Positions 17,313-25,162 of a DNA stretch of 64,000 nucleotides are shown piece by piece (position 1 is the stretch's first letter; the number at the start of each line of letters is the position of its first letter). Position numbers and translations under genes: made by a program. Source of the stretch: TMED27 sp041397865 (GTDB taxonomy: Bacteria; Pseudomonadota; Alphaproteobacteria; Micavibrionales; Micavibrionaceae); assembly GCA_041397865.1 (NCBI GenBank), contig JAWKVT010000001.1, positions 124,001 through 188,000 on the forward strand. The letters are read 5' to 3'. Under the pieces are notes generated by a model. It worked only from the letters and a program-made list of their open reading frames with translations, did not search any database and was not told the DNA's origin.

Positions 17313-17803
17313 CCTAGCAGCGCTTTGTAATTGCGGATTGTTACAGTCTCTGTAACCTCGGGAACATACTCGCCGGTAAAAGGAACAAGAACCTCTTGCC
17401 CGGAGGTCAGGCGTATTTCCAGCAATTCCCCTGCGCCGAAATTTTCAATGGCCGTGATTTTACCAATCTCGCTACCATCTTCATCAACGGCCTTAAGCCC
17501 GACAAGATCTTCGTAATAAAAGGTATCCGCGTCTTTAATCTCTGGAAGTTTGTCACGGGCGATAAAAAGCTCGGTATTCCTGAGCGTTTCGGCGGCATCG
17601 CGGTCACTTACACCTTCGATTTCGGCAAGGATAAATTTCCCCATCGGGTTCTTAAGCGTAATTTTGAAGCCTTCCGCCTGTTCAAGCAGGCCGGTATCCT
17701 CACCATAAGGAAGGATCTTGACCAGCCCTTTCACACCATGCGCAGACGTGATCTTGCCGATGCATATGCGTTTTGCGGGCTGGTCGGTACCTTTGTTATC
17801 CAT
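17309..17803 (-). CDS. rimM: Ribosome maturation factor RimM
   Basis: 164 residues. RimM binds S19 and helps maturation of the 30S head. The N-terminal RimM domain begins ICIGKITSAHGVKGLVKI and contains the FILAEIEGVSDRDAAETLRNTELF segment; the C-terminal PRC-barrel part has YYEDLVGLKAVDEDGSEIGKI and EVLVPFTGEYVPEV. It starts nine bases after the rpsP stop and overlaps the DUF2007 gene at its end. Confidence 0.96.
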   Translation of the reverse strand: MDNKGTDQPAKRICIGKITSAHGVKGLVKILPYGEDTGLLEQAEGFKITLKNPMGKFILAEIEGVSDRDAAETLRNTELFIARDKLPEIKDADTFYYEDLVGLKAVDEDGSEIGKITAIENFGAGELLEIRLTSGQEVLVPFTGEYVPEVTETVTIRNYKALLG

Positions 17804-17812
17804 GGACAGAGA

Positions 17813-18322
17813 TTAGTCCTCTTTCTTTTCTTCGGCAGGTGCTTCAGCAGGGGCCTCTTCCTGAGGGGCGTCCTCAGCTTTGGGCTCCTCAGCCGGTGCT
17901 TCTGCTTCTGCAGGTGCAGCGGCAGCTTCTTCCGCAGCAGCTTTGGCTTCTTCTTCCGCAGCCTTTGCAGCTTCCGCAGCAGCGGCTTGCTTTTCTTTCT
18001 TGTCTTCAATGCGAAGCTTTGTCTTTTCAGACTGCTCGGATTTCTTCGGACGGTTCGGCTGTGCAGGCATGTCGATAATGCCGGCTTTGCCCAGGAAGAT
18101 CGCTACGCGTTCGGAAGGCTGCGCGCCTTGCTCAAGCCAGTATTTAATGCGGTCTTCAACCAACTGAACGCGGTTATCGTCATTATCGGCCAGCAAGGGG
18201 TTATACGTCCCCAAACGCTCGATATAGCGGCCATCGCGCGGCATGCGCTTGTCCGCCACAACGATACGGTAAAATGGACGGGCCTTACGTCCGCCTCTGG
18301 ATAGTCTCATTGCAAGTGCCAT
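17813..18322 (-). CDS. rpsP: 30S ribosomal protein S16 with long acidic Ala-rich tail
   Basis: 169 residues where S16 normally has 80-110. The core (residues 1-85) shows MRLSRGGRKARPFYRIVVAD and RDGRYIERLGTYNPL, and the substrate-facing KYWLEQGAQPSERV. From about residue 95 the protein becomes a Lys/Glu/Ala then Ala/Glu/Pro tail with EEAPAEAPAEE-like repetition. AAAGGAG precedes the ATG. First gene of the rpsP-rimM-DUF2007-trmD-rplS transcript, following a small membrane protein and ffh. Confidence 0.95.
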   Translation of the reverse strand: MALAMRLSRGGRKARPFYRIVVADKRMPRDGRYIERLGTYNPLLADNDDNRVQLVEDRIKYWLEQGAQPSERVAIFLGKAGIIDMPAQPNRPKKSEQSEKTKLRIEDKKEKQAAAAEAAKAAEEEAKAAAEEAAAAPAEAEAPAEEPKAEDAPQEEAPAEAPAEEKKED

Positions 18323-18362
18323 TTTCTTTTCTCCTTTTAATAGTTCTTACAAATTTACTAAT

Positions 18363-18587
18363 TCAAAATCTTTCTTTTGCCATGATGAACAGGGCAACAA
18401 GTCCCACAAGTATTGATGCAACAAGCATAACTGGAAGCAAAAATACCCAGCAGGCGAAATAAGCAGCTAAGCCGATAAAACCTTGCTCCGCTGCAAACGC
18501 AAAAAGCGTTATCGCGCCAACAACCAATGCGGTCAACCCTATTAGGCCTGCAATAATTGCCACTATGACTAATAGAATCTCCCCCAT
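18363..18587 (-). CDS. Small membrane protein downstream of ffh
   Basis: 74 residues starting at the ATG at 18587, one base after the ffh stop, so probably expressed by translational re-initiation. Two hydrophobic stretches (GEILLVIVAIIAGLIGLTALVVGAI and the second around FACWVFLLPVMLVASILVGLVALF) predict two membrane helices. No family recognised. The frame extends into ffh, but a start there is unlikely. Being placed after the signal recognition particle protein is notable but no functional link can be shown. Confidence 0.6.
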   Translation of the reverse strand: MGEILLVIVAIIAGLIGLTALVVGAITLFAFAAEQGFIGLAAYFACWVFLLPVMLVASILVGLVALFIMAKERF

Positions 18588-18588
18588 C

Positions 18589-20145
18589 TTACTTGCGCTT
18601 CTTTTTGCGATCCTTTTTCTTGCTCCCATGGGAGGATAAGCCGCCCAGCCCGGGCAGGCCGCCGCCTAATCCGGGTAATCCGCCCGCGCCGCCACCCGCA
18701 AACGGGTTCGGGCCAAGCCCTCCGGCATTGCCCAAGCCCGCCATATCAGCGCCCAGCGCATCCGGGTCCATGCTTTGCGCCATAAGCTCCAGATCATCGG
18801 CTTTGCCGCCCATCATATCCTTCATCATGCCCATCATCTTGCCGGGACCCATTTTGCGCATTTGCTTCATCATCGTTTGCATCTGTTTAAGCTGCTTCAC
18901 GATTTTGTTAATGTCCTGAACAGACGTACCCGACCCGGCGGCAATGCGCTGCTTGCGTTTCATGTTCAGCAAATCCGGCTTCTCGCGTTCGGCTTTCGTC
19001 ATGGAAAAAATAATTGCTTCCTGACGCTTCATCATGGAATCATCCAATCCCGCATCACCAAGCTTGTCCGCCATGCCCGACAGACCGGGCATCATCTTCA
19101 TCATGGCGCCCATGCCGCCCATTTTCTTCATCTGCTGCATCTGGGAAAGAAGATCGTTGAAATCAAACTGGCCTTTCTTGAACTTGGCCGCCATTTTCTG
19201 CGCATCTTCGGCATCAACGGTTTCAACCGCTTTTTCAACCAGCGAAACAATATCGCCCATACCTAGAATGCGCCCGGCAATGCGCTCCGGATGAAACGTC
19301 TCCAGCGCATCCCATTTTTCCCCCACGCCGATGAGCTTGATCGGCTTGCCCGTCACGGCCTTCATACTCATCGCCGCCCCGCCGCGTGCATCGCCGTCCA
19401 CGCGGGTCAGCATAATGCCGCTCAAAGGTACGCGCTCATCAAAAGCTTTGGCCGTTTGCACCGCGTCCTGCCCCGTCATCGCATCGGCAACCAGCAGGGT
19501 TTCAATCGGACTGGTGGCTTTTTGCACCGCTGCGGCCTCGGCCATCATCTCATCATCAATGGAAAGACGCCCGGCGGTGTCGAGCATCACCACATCGAAC
19601 CCTTCCTTGCGGGCGGTATCCATCGCGCGCCCCGCAATATCGACAGGCTTTTGCCCCTCGATAATTTCAAGCGTAGCAACCCCGGTCTGCTCGCCAAGCT
19701 GCTTAAGCTGCTCCTGCGCCGCCGGGCGGTAAACGTCGAGCGAGGCCATCAAAACTTTTTTGTTATGTTTATCGCTTAGCAGTTTGGCGATCTTTGCCGT
19801 CGATGTTGTTTTACCGGAACCTTGCAAACCGACCATCAGATAAGCCGAAGGCGGGGAGGAGAATTTCAACTCATCCGCTTCACTGCCCAGCATTTCAACC
19901 AAAGCATCATGAACAATCTTGATGACCTGCTGGCCCGGATTGACACCCTTGATAACGTCCTGCCCAACGGCCTTGTCCTTAATTCCGGCAATAAACTCTT
20001 TCACAACGGGCAGGGCAACATCGGCCTCCAGCAGCGCCACACGGATCTCACGGCTCACCGCCATCACGTCATTCTCGCTCAAAGAGCCTTTGCCTCTGAG
20101 TTTAGAAAATACGCCGCCGAGCTTTTCGCTTAATGATTCAAACAT
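18589..20145 (-). CDS. ffh: Signal recognition particle protein Ffh
   Basis: 518-residue SRP54-type GTPase that targets membrane proteins co-translationally with 4.5S RNA and FtsY. N domain at 1-95; G domain with P-loop GLQGSGKT at 106-113, DTAGRL, and a TRVDGDARGG motif; then the Met-rich M domain with MKKMGGMGAMMKMMPG and the RNA-binding helix region KRKQRIAAGSGTSVQDINKIVKQ. The last ~50 residues are Gly/Pro-rich (GAGGLPGLGGGLPGLGG), longer than in E. coli but common in alphaproteobacteria. Confidence 0.97.
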   Translation of the reverse strand: MFESLSEKLGGVFSKLRGKGSLSENDVMAVSREIRVALLEADVALPVVKEFIAGIKDKAVGQDVIKGVNPGQQVIKIVHDALVEMLGSEADELKFSSPPSAYLMVGLQGSGKTTSTAKIAKLLSDKHNKKVLMASLDVYRPAAQEQLKQLGEQTGVATLEIIEGQKPVDIAGRAMDTARKEGFDVVMLDTAGRLSIDDEMMAEAAAVQKATSPIETLLVADAMTGQDAVQTAKAFDERVPLSGIMLTRVDGDARGGAAMSMKAVTGKPIKLIGVGEKWDALETFHPERIAGRILGMGDIVSLVEKAVETVDAEDAQKMAAKFKKGQFDFNDLLSQMQQMKKMGGMGAMMKMMPGLSGMADKLGDAGLDDSMMKRQEAIIFSMTKAEREKPDLLNMKRKQRIAAGSGTSVQDINKIVKQLKQMQTMMKQMRKMGPGKMMGMMKDMMGGKADDLELMAQSMDPDALGADMAGLGNAGGLGPNPFAGGGAGGLPGLGGGLPGLGGLSSHGSKKKDRKKKRK

Positions 20146-20176
20146 CTAAAGCCTTTTGTTCACAAAAAGATTCAAG

Positions 20177-20204
20177 CCGCAGTGAGCGTTCGCGCCGACT
20201 GCGG
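20177..20204 (-). promoter_or_regulatory. Hairpin in the ffh leader
   Basis: CCGCAGT at 20177-20183 pairs with ACTGCGG at 20198-20204. Read on the minus strand, it is followed by CTTGAATCTTTTT before the ffh start at 20145. It could act as an attenuator or be a spent palindrome; the T-tract is impure. Confidence 0.3.
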
Positions 20205-20299
20205 TGTACCGTTAAGCACTGAAAATTAAGCTTTCAGTGGAATTTGAGTGGAAACTATTGGAAACGGCCTATATTGTCAAGAAATTATAAGAGTGTTCC

Positions 20300-20371
20300 G
20301 TCATTGCGAGCGCAGCGAAGCAATCTAGGATTTGGATTGCCGCGTCAGCCTAACGGCTTCCTCGCAATGAC
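20300..20371. repeat. Palindromic repeat, family C (copy 1, before dapF)
   Basis: About 72 bases beginning GTCATTGCGAG and ending CTCGCAATGAC, with an inner GAAGCAATC ... GGATTGCCGCG pair. It occupies most of the leader just upstream of dapF; the dapF ribosome site AAGGG follows five bases later. Other copies are at 32976, 42891, 48080 (half) and 61756. Confidence 0.85.
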
Positions 20372-20388
20372 CAACAAGGGAAATGAAC

Positions 20389-21195
20389 ATGAAATTTCGT
20401 AAAATGCACGGGCTGGGGAACGATTTCGTCATTCTCGACCAAAAGCAGATCAAAAACGGCATGCTGACCAATGCCCAAATCCGCCATATTTGCGACCGCC
20501 ACCGCGGCGTTGGCTGTGATCTTTTAACGGTACTGGAGCCCTCCAATAACGCCGATATTTTCGCGCGGTTCTATAATGCCGACAGTTCGGAGAGCGACGC
20601 CTGCGGCAACGCCACGCGCTGCGTCGCCGATATTGTAATGCGGGAGCAGAGGAGCGAGGCCTGCACAATTGAGACCGGCGGCGGTGTTCTGGCCTGCCGC
20701 CGCGCGGAAAACGACATGGTCACCGTCGATATGGGCGCGCCCTTAACGCCCCCTCTCCCTTTGGGAGAGGGCAACGAAGCTTCGCTTCCGCAGGAAGTGA
20801 TAGATGCAGTGGGTGAGGGGATAACCGTTAACATGAGCAATCCTCACTGCGTGTTCTTTGTGGATAACGTCGAGGATATCCCTGTGGAAGAGCTGGGGCC
20901 AAAGGTGGAAAACAATCCCATGTTCCCCAACAGAACCAATGTGGAGTTTGTTCAGGTCCTCGGCGAAGGCAAGCTCCGCCAACGCACATGGGAGCGCGGT
21001 TGCGGCATCACACTGGCATGCGGCTCCGGCGCGTGTGCCGTTGCAGTGGCTGGTGCACACACCGGCAAAACCGGGCGTAAAGTCGAAATTGAGCTCGATG
21101 GCGGCTCAATCTTCATTGAATGGGATGAAGATGACCACGTTCTCATGACCGGGCCGTATACCTATGTGTTTGACGGGTCGCTAAAAAATATATAA
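20389..21195 (+). CDS. dapF: Diaminopimelate epimerase
   Basis: 268 residues from the ATG at 20389 (AAGGG eight bases upstream; an ATG six bases earlier is too close). DapF converts LL- to meso-diaminopimelate for lysine and peptidoglycan. Both catalytic cysteines are present: C72 in SDACGNATRC and C211 in ACGSGACA. N-terminal FRKMHGLGNDFV is typical. Residues ~121-144, in the variable linker between VDMG and NPHC, are encoded by a palindrome-like repeat (20749-20820) rich in Pro/Gly/Leu. A palindromic repeat follows the stop by two bases. Confidence 0.97.
   Translation: MKFRKMHGLGNDFVILDQKQIKNGMLTNAQIRHICDRHRGVGCDLLTVLEPSNNADIFARFYNADSSESDACGNATRCVADIVMREQRSEACTIETGGGVLACRRAENDMVTVDMGAPLTPPLPLGEGNEASLPQEVIDAVGEGITVNMSNPHCVFFVDNVEDIPVEELGPKVENNPMFPNRTNVEFVQVLGEGKLRQRTWERGCGITLACGSGACAVAVAGAHTGKTGRKVEIELDGGSIFIEWDEDDHVLMTGPYTYVFDGSLKNI
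20749..20820. repeat. Repeat-like palindrome inside dapF
   Basis: CCCTCTCCC at 20751-20759 pairs perfectly with GGGAGAGGG at 20763-20771, and the segment closes with GTGGGTGAGGGG. It stays in frame with dapF and encodes PPLPLGEG and following residues. A related CTCCCCTTGGGACGGGG block lies at 33203-33219 just after rpoH. Confidence 0.6.
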
Positions 21196-21196
21196 A

Positions 21197-21269
21197 AACC
21201 ACCAAGACACGGAGACACCAAGGTTTTTTACTCATTATTCTGCTTGGTGTTCTTGGTGCCTTGGTGGTT
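21197..21269. repeat. Solo palindromic repeat, family A (dapF-mtaB gap)
   Basis: Arms at 21197-21223 (begins AACCACCAAGACACGGAG) and 21243-21269 (the complement begins AACCACCAAGGCACCAAG), separated by about 19 T-rich bases. It begins two bases after the dapF stop and ends five bases before the mtaB ATG, so it fills the whole gap; its GGTGG is the only ribosome-site-like sequence for mtaB. Confidence 0.88.
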
Positions 21270-21274
21270 AAAAA

Positions 21275-22528
21275 ATGACTCAAAAAAGCCCTGAAATCAT
21301 CACCTTCGGCTGCCGCCTCAACACTTACGAGAGCGAGGTGATGCGTACACACGCGCAGGAGGCGGGGCTGGAGGACGCCATCATCTTCAACACCTGCGCT
21401 GTGACGAAAGAGGCAGAGCGGCAGGCAAAGCAGGCAATCCGCAAGGCGCGCCGCGAAAACCCGGAGGCAAAGATCATTGTCACCGGCTGCGCGTCACAGA
21501 TCGACCCGCAAGGTTACGCCCAAATGCCGGAAATCGACCAGATTATCGGCAATGACCTCAAATTAAAGGCTGAAACATGGGGTGTGCGTCACAATGACCG
21601 CGTTCTCGTAAACGACATCATGTCGGTCAAGGAGACGGCCTCCCACCTCATAGAGGGCTTCGAAGACCGCTCCCGCGCGTTTCTGCAGGTGCAAAACGGC
21701 TGCGATCACCGCTGTACGTTCTGCATAATCCCCTATGGTCGCGGTCCTTCGCGCTCTGTACCTATCGGCGTCATCGCCGATCAGGTCCGTACGCTGGTGG
21801 GGCAGGGCTATAACGAAATCGTCTTCACCGGCGTCGATGTCACCTCATACGGCCCCGATCTGCCCGGCTCGCCGACATTCGGCCAGATGATCCGCCGCGT
21901 ACTCGCACTGGTTCCCGAGCTTCCGCGTCTGCGGCTGTCTTCCCTCGATCCGGTTGAAATAGACGAAGATCTCTGGCGTTTGATAGCGGAAGAGCCGCGT
22001 TTAATGCCCCACTTGCACCTTTCTGTGCAGGCAGGGGACGATTTAATCCTCAAGCGCATGAAAAGACGGCATTTACGGGCCGATGTTATTGATTTATGCG
22101 CAAAAGCGCGCAATGTGCGCCCTGAAATTGAATTTGGAGCCGATATTATCACCGGTTTCCCCACTGAAACCGAAGAGATGTTCCAAAACACGCTGAAATT
22201 GGTTGAGGAGTGCGACCTGAGCTATCTGCATGTCTTCCCCTATTCGGAGCGTGAAGGAACCCCTGCCGCCCGAATTCCCGATCAGGTTGACCCCGCCATT
22301 CGCAAGCAACGCGCAAAAAGATTGCGTGACCTGAGCGATAAACAGCACCGGAAGCTTTTGAGCCGCCATATTAGTAAAGCTGTGGATATCATTGTAGAAA
22401 AAGACAATTTTGGCCGCAGCGAAAGCTTCTTGCCCGTCGCGCTGGAGCAAGATGCCAGGCCCGGCAGCCTCATGCGCGTAAAATTGCTTGCGGTAAATGG
22501 TGATAAGCTTCTTGGCGTCCCTGTTTAG
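21275..22528 (+). CDS. mtaB: tRNA t6A37 methylthiotransferase
   Basis: 417-residue radical-SAM methylthiotransferase that converts t6A37 to ms2t6A37 in tRNA. N-terminal cluster ligands C13, C41 and C72 fit the UPF0004 domain (FGCRLNTYESE, FNTCAVT, VTGCASQ); the radical-SAM triad is C143/C147/C150 in CDHRCTFC; a TRAM-like C-terminal domain follows. FGCRLN rather than the CQMN of MiaB assigns it to MtaB. It follows dapF after a palindromic repeat and carries a promoter for ftsY at its 3' end. Confidence 0.94.
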   Translation: MTQKSPEIITFGCRLNTYESEVMRTHAQEAGLEDAIIFNTCAVTKEAERQAKQAIRKARRENPEAKIIVTGCASQIDPQGYAQMPEIDQIIGNDLKLKAETWGVRHNDRVLVNDIMSVKETASHLIEGFEDRSRAFLQVQNGCDHRCTFCIIPYGRGPSRSVPIGVIADQVRTLVGQGYNEIVFTGVDVTSYGPDLPGSPTFGQMIRRVLALVPELPRLRLSSLDPVEIDEDLWRLIAEEPRLMPHLHLSVQAGDDLILKRMKRRHLRADVIDLCAKARNVRPEIEFGADIITGFPTETEEMFQNTLKLVEECDLSYLHVFPYSEREGTPAARIPDQVDPAIRKQRAKRLRDLSDKQHRKLLSRHISKAVDIIVEKDNFGRSESFLPVALEQDARPGSLMRVKLLAVNGDKLLGVPV

Positions 22529-22540
22529 ACGGACTATAAT
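22512..22540 (+). promoter_or_regulatory. Promoter of ftsY inside the mtaB 3' end
   Basis: TTGGCG at 22512-22517 and TATAAT at 22535-22540 with a 17-base spacer. The -35 lies in the last mtaB codons and the -10 just after its stop; transcription would start about 15-20 bases before the ftsY ATG. Confidence 0.6.
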
Positions 22541-22563
22541 CGCCTTATTCAAAGGAGGTGATT

Positions 22564-23748
22564 ATGGTGTTTTGGCGAAAGAAAAAAAATGCGGCCGCGC
22601 AGGAGCAAGAGGCGCGTGAGGATAAGTTTGTTCATCACCCCAGGGAGCCGGATATAGAGCCGCCGCTTGAATCCGACGACCCCAGAATAAACCCTGAACT
22701 CGAAGACGAGTTGGAAGAAACGGAGAATGAGATTCTTGAAGATCTCATCGAAGGTCCGGTTCCCAAACACACACCGGCAGAAGATGCCGAAGAAGATGAA
22801 GAGCTTGGCGATCATTCGCACGAAGGCGGCTGGCTTTCGCGTCTGACCGGCGGGCTTTCAAAATCGACGAACAAAATCACCCGCGGGCTGTCCGATCTTG
22901 TGACCAAGAAAAAGCTCGATCAGGATATGCTTGATAGCCTTGAAGAAGTGCTGATCGAAGCCGATTTAGGCCCGAAAACCGCAGCCAAAGTGATTGAAGA
23001 CTTCTCCGAAGGCCGCTTCGGCAAAGATATAGAAGAAGATGAAATCCGTGAAGCGCTGGCCCAGAGTATAGCCAAAATCCTTGCCCCTGTGGCAAAACCG
23101 TTGCAAATCAACAAACCCGCCTCCGGACCGTTTGTCATCCTGATGTGCGGCGTAAACGGCGCGGGGAAAACCACAACTATCGGAAAGCTGGCCCAGCGTT
23201 TTAAATACAAGGACGGGCTGAAAGTCATGATGGCCGCGGGCGATACCTTCCGCGCCGCCGCCGTTGAACAACTCGAAATCTGGTCAAAACGTACGGGCTG
23301 TACGCTTGTCAAAAAAGATGTTGGCGCAGACTCCGCCGCTGTAGCTTATGAGGCGTATGAGCAAGCCAAAGCCGAAGGCGCAGACATTTTACTGATCGAC
23401 ACCGCTGGACGGTTGCAAAATAAGGCCAATTTGATGGAAGAACTGGCTAAAATCATCCGCGTACTCAAAAAGCAGGACGAAAACCTTCCCCATGAAGTCG
23501 TGCTGGTCCTCGATTCGACCACCGGGCAAAACGCGTTCTCACAACTCGAAACTTTCAAAAACATGGTTGATGTAAGCGGCTTGATCGTCACAAAGCTGGA
23601 CGGCAGCGCCAAAGGCGGCGTTCTCGTCGGTCTGGCCGATCAGTTCGTCACCCCCGTCTACGCCATTGGCGTGGGGGAATCCCTCGAGGATATGCAACCC
23701 TTTAGCGCCCGTGAATACGCGCGAAGCCTTATGGGATTGGATAACTAA
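22564..23748 (+). CDS. ftsY: SRP receptor FtsY
   Basis: 394-residue SRP-receptor GTPase that docks the Ffh-ribosome complex at the membrane. The ATG at 22564 is five bases after a strong AGGAGG; a GTG at 22558 overlaps the ribosome site. The N-terminal ~85 residues form an acidic A domain (basic FWRKKKN start, then Asp/Glu-rich), followed by the N domain, P-loop GVNGAGKTT at 196-204, DTAGRLQNKANLM, TKLDGSAKGG and the C-terminal GVGESLEDMQPF. Convergent with the interrupted gene at 23749, with no gap. Confidence 0.97.
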   Translation: MVFWRKKKNAAAQEQEAREDKFVHHPREPDIEPPLESDDPRINPELEDELEETENEILEDLIEGPVPKHTPAEDAEEDEELGDHSHEGGWLSRLTGGLSKSTNKITRGLSDLVTKKKLDQDMLDSLEEVLIEADLGPKTAAKVIEDFSEGRFGKDIEEDEIREALAQSIAKILAPVAKPLQINKPASGPFVILMCGVNGAGKTTTIGKLAQRFKYKDGLKVMMAAGDTFRAAAVEQLEIWSKRTGCTLVKKDVGADSAAVAYEAYEQAKAEGADILLIDTAGRLQNKANLMEELAKIIRVLKKQDENLPHEVVLVLDSTTGQNAFSQLETFKNMVDVSGLIVTKLDGSAKGGVLVGLADQFVTPVYAIGVGESLEDMQPFSAREYARSLMGLDN

Positions 23749-24078
23749 CTACCAGTTTCCCGGTCCGTGATGCATTGAAAGGTTGTTGTCAACCCTGTGT
23801 CCGATGCCGCTTTCGGGCATATTCTTTACTATTTTGATGTCATACATCCCACGTCTTTGATCGTAGGCAACATCAAAGACCATGCCGTTTCCCTGATTGG
23901 TTGATAAAATGTCCCCGTCATTCAAAACCCTGCTCTTAAGGGTATCTGGCGGTAGGTAAATGGAACCGGATATAATATTTGTATCAAGAGACCTGCGGTC
24001 AGTAATTTCCCCATTTAAAAAGGGAACCACCTTGTGTGTATTATAGCCAAGCTCATATAAATTGATTATATTGTAAGG

Positions 24079-24447
24079 ATGACGTATTCATCCGATTTTC
24101 GCCGTAAAGTCTTATCTGTCCGCGAGAAGGAAGGCCTTACAATTGCGCAGGTAGCGACGCGTTTTTGTGTAGGAGTTGCCAGTGTAACACGCTGGATTAA
24201 AACACCAGATCCGAAGCTTACCCGTCACAAACCCGCCACAAAGATAGATATGGACGCTTTGGCGCATGACGTTTTGGATTACCCGGATGCCTATCAATAC
24301 GAGCGGGCGCGCAGACTGGGGGTCAGCGAAAAAGGCATTGGACATGCTTTGCGACGCATGGGGGTTTCTTATAAAAAAAAGTCTGAAGCATCCGAAGGCA
24401 GACGACGGCGCACGGCGCTCCTTCCAGGCACTCATCGCGTTGTATAA
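24079..24447 (+). CDS. IS630-family transposase, first frame (DNA-binding part)
   Basis: 122 codons. The N-terminal helix-turn-helix of IS630 transposases is plain: FRRKVLSVREKEGLTIAQVATRFCVGVASVTRWIK, followed by a second winged-helix region ending RRMGVSYKKK. The frame then hits an A8 run (24373-24380) after which homology continues in the +1 frame. The residues beyond the A-run are not transposase-like, so this product alone would be a truncated DNA-binding protein. Confidence 0.8.
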   Translation: MTYSSDFRRKVLSVREKEGLTIAQVATRFCVGVASVTRWIKTPDPKLTRHKPATKIDMDALAHDVLDYPDAYQYERARRLGVSEKGIGHALRRMGVSYKKKSEASEGRRRRTALLPGTHRVV

Positions 24448-24913
24448 ACATCAGAATCGAACGCTCGTTTATATTGATGAAAGCGGGTTTGCCCACGACA
24501 TGCCCCGCACACACGGCTATGCGCCGATTGGGCAGCGTTGCACCGGCACACAAGATTGGCATGCCAAAGGCCGGACAAATGCAATAGGGGCTCTGATTGG
24601 GAAAACCCTGCTGACAGTGGGGCTGTTTACCGCCAACATCACGGCAGACATCTTTACCGCATGGGTGAAGCAGGATTTATTATCCAAACTGCCGCCTAAA
24701 GCCGTGATCGTCATGGACAACGCCACCTTCCACAAACGGCAGGATACACAAGACCTTATTCAAAATGCGGGCCATAGCTTGCTTTTCCTGCCCCCTTACA
24801 GCCCCGATCTTAATCCCATTGAACAAAAATGGGCCCATACTAAAGCCGTAAGAAAACAGCTTATGTGCTCCATACACGACCTCTTCAAAATTGAATCATT
24901 TTATGTGACGTAG
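24266..24913 (+). CDS. IS630-family transposase, second frame (DDE catalytic part)
   Basis: The meaningful part begins at about 24375, after the A8 run, and carries the DDE catalytic domain: first Asp in LVYIDESGF, second Asp in VIVMDNATFHK, and the Glu in PYSPDLNPIEQKW. Relative to the first frame it lies one base forward, so a +1 (or -2) shift or transcript slippage at A8 is needed for a full enzyme. An ATG at 24266 is in frame but precedes the natural junction. The stop is within the right inverted repeat. Confidence 0.82.
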   Translation: MTFWITRMPINTSGRADWGSAKKALDMLCDAWGFLIKKSLKHPKADDGARRSFQALIALYKHQNRTLVYIDESGFAHDMPRTHGYAPIGQRCTGTQDWHAKGRTNAIGALIGKTLLTVGLFTANITADIFTAWVKQDLLSKLPPKAVIVMDNATFHKRQDTQDLIQNAGHSLLFLPPYSPDLNPIEQKWAHTKAVRKQLMCSIHDLFKIESFYVT

Positions 24914-25162
24914 GCTATACGTGTCTGCTGCGTAAGCGCTTTAAGTCCGTTCACAACATCCGCAGAAGAAGGTCTCCCGGGGTGCTCGGCATTGTAGATT
25001 AGCGTTTCGTTATCATTGTCTGACATGTCATACCTCCCGGTTTATAAGGGTGAAGGCCTTTATATCGAATTTTTGAGCGTTATGTCAATAAAAAATGAGT
25101 TGAAGGTTGTTGCCGGGTGCGTTGTTCATTGAAAAATAAAAGGAAATAAGCGACAATGAAGG

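Larger units (their letters stand above)
24044..24917 (+). mobile_element. IS630-family insertion sequence
   Basis: 874 bp between duplicated TA dinucleotides (24042-24043 and 24918-24919), the target rule for IS630/Tc1-mariner elements. The ends are imperfect inverted repeats: TAGCC at both tips, then a CATATAAATTGATT stretch on the left matching CACATAAAATGATT on the complement of the right end, about 35 bases in all. It carries a two-frame DDE transposase. Boundaries are confirmed by exact restoration of the interrupted reading frame. Confidence 0.9.
23749..25026 (-). pseudogene. Unknown small gene disrupted by an IS630-family element
   Basis: The intact gene can be rebuilt. The 5' part runs from the ATG at 25026 (GGGAGG six bases upstream) to the TA at 24918-24919; the 3' part runs from 24043 to the stop at 23749. 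Removing the 874-base element and one TA copy joins ACA CGT to AAT ACA CAC AAG GTG in frame, giving a protein of about 138 residues beginning MSDNDNETLIYNAEHPGRPS and ending MHHGPGNW. In the present allele the 5' piece reads into the element and stops at once, while the 3' piece keeps an open frame from a GTG at 24030 (93 codons) without a good ribosome site. The ancestral family is not recognised. The preserved frame implies a recent insertion. Confidence 0.85.
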
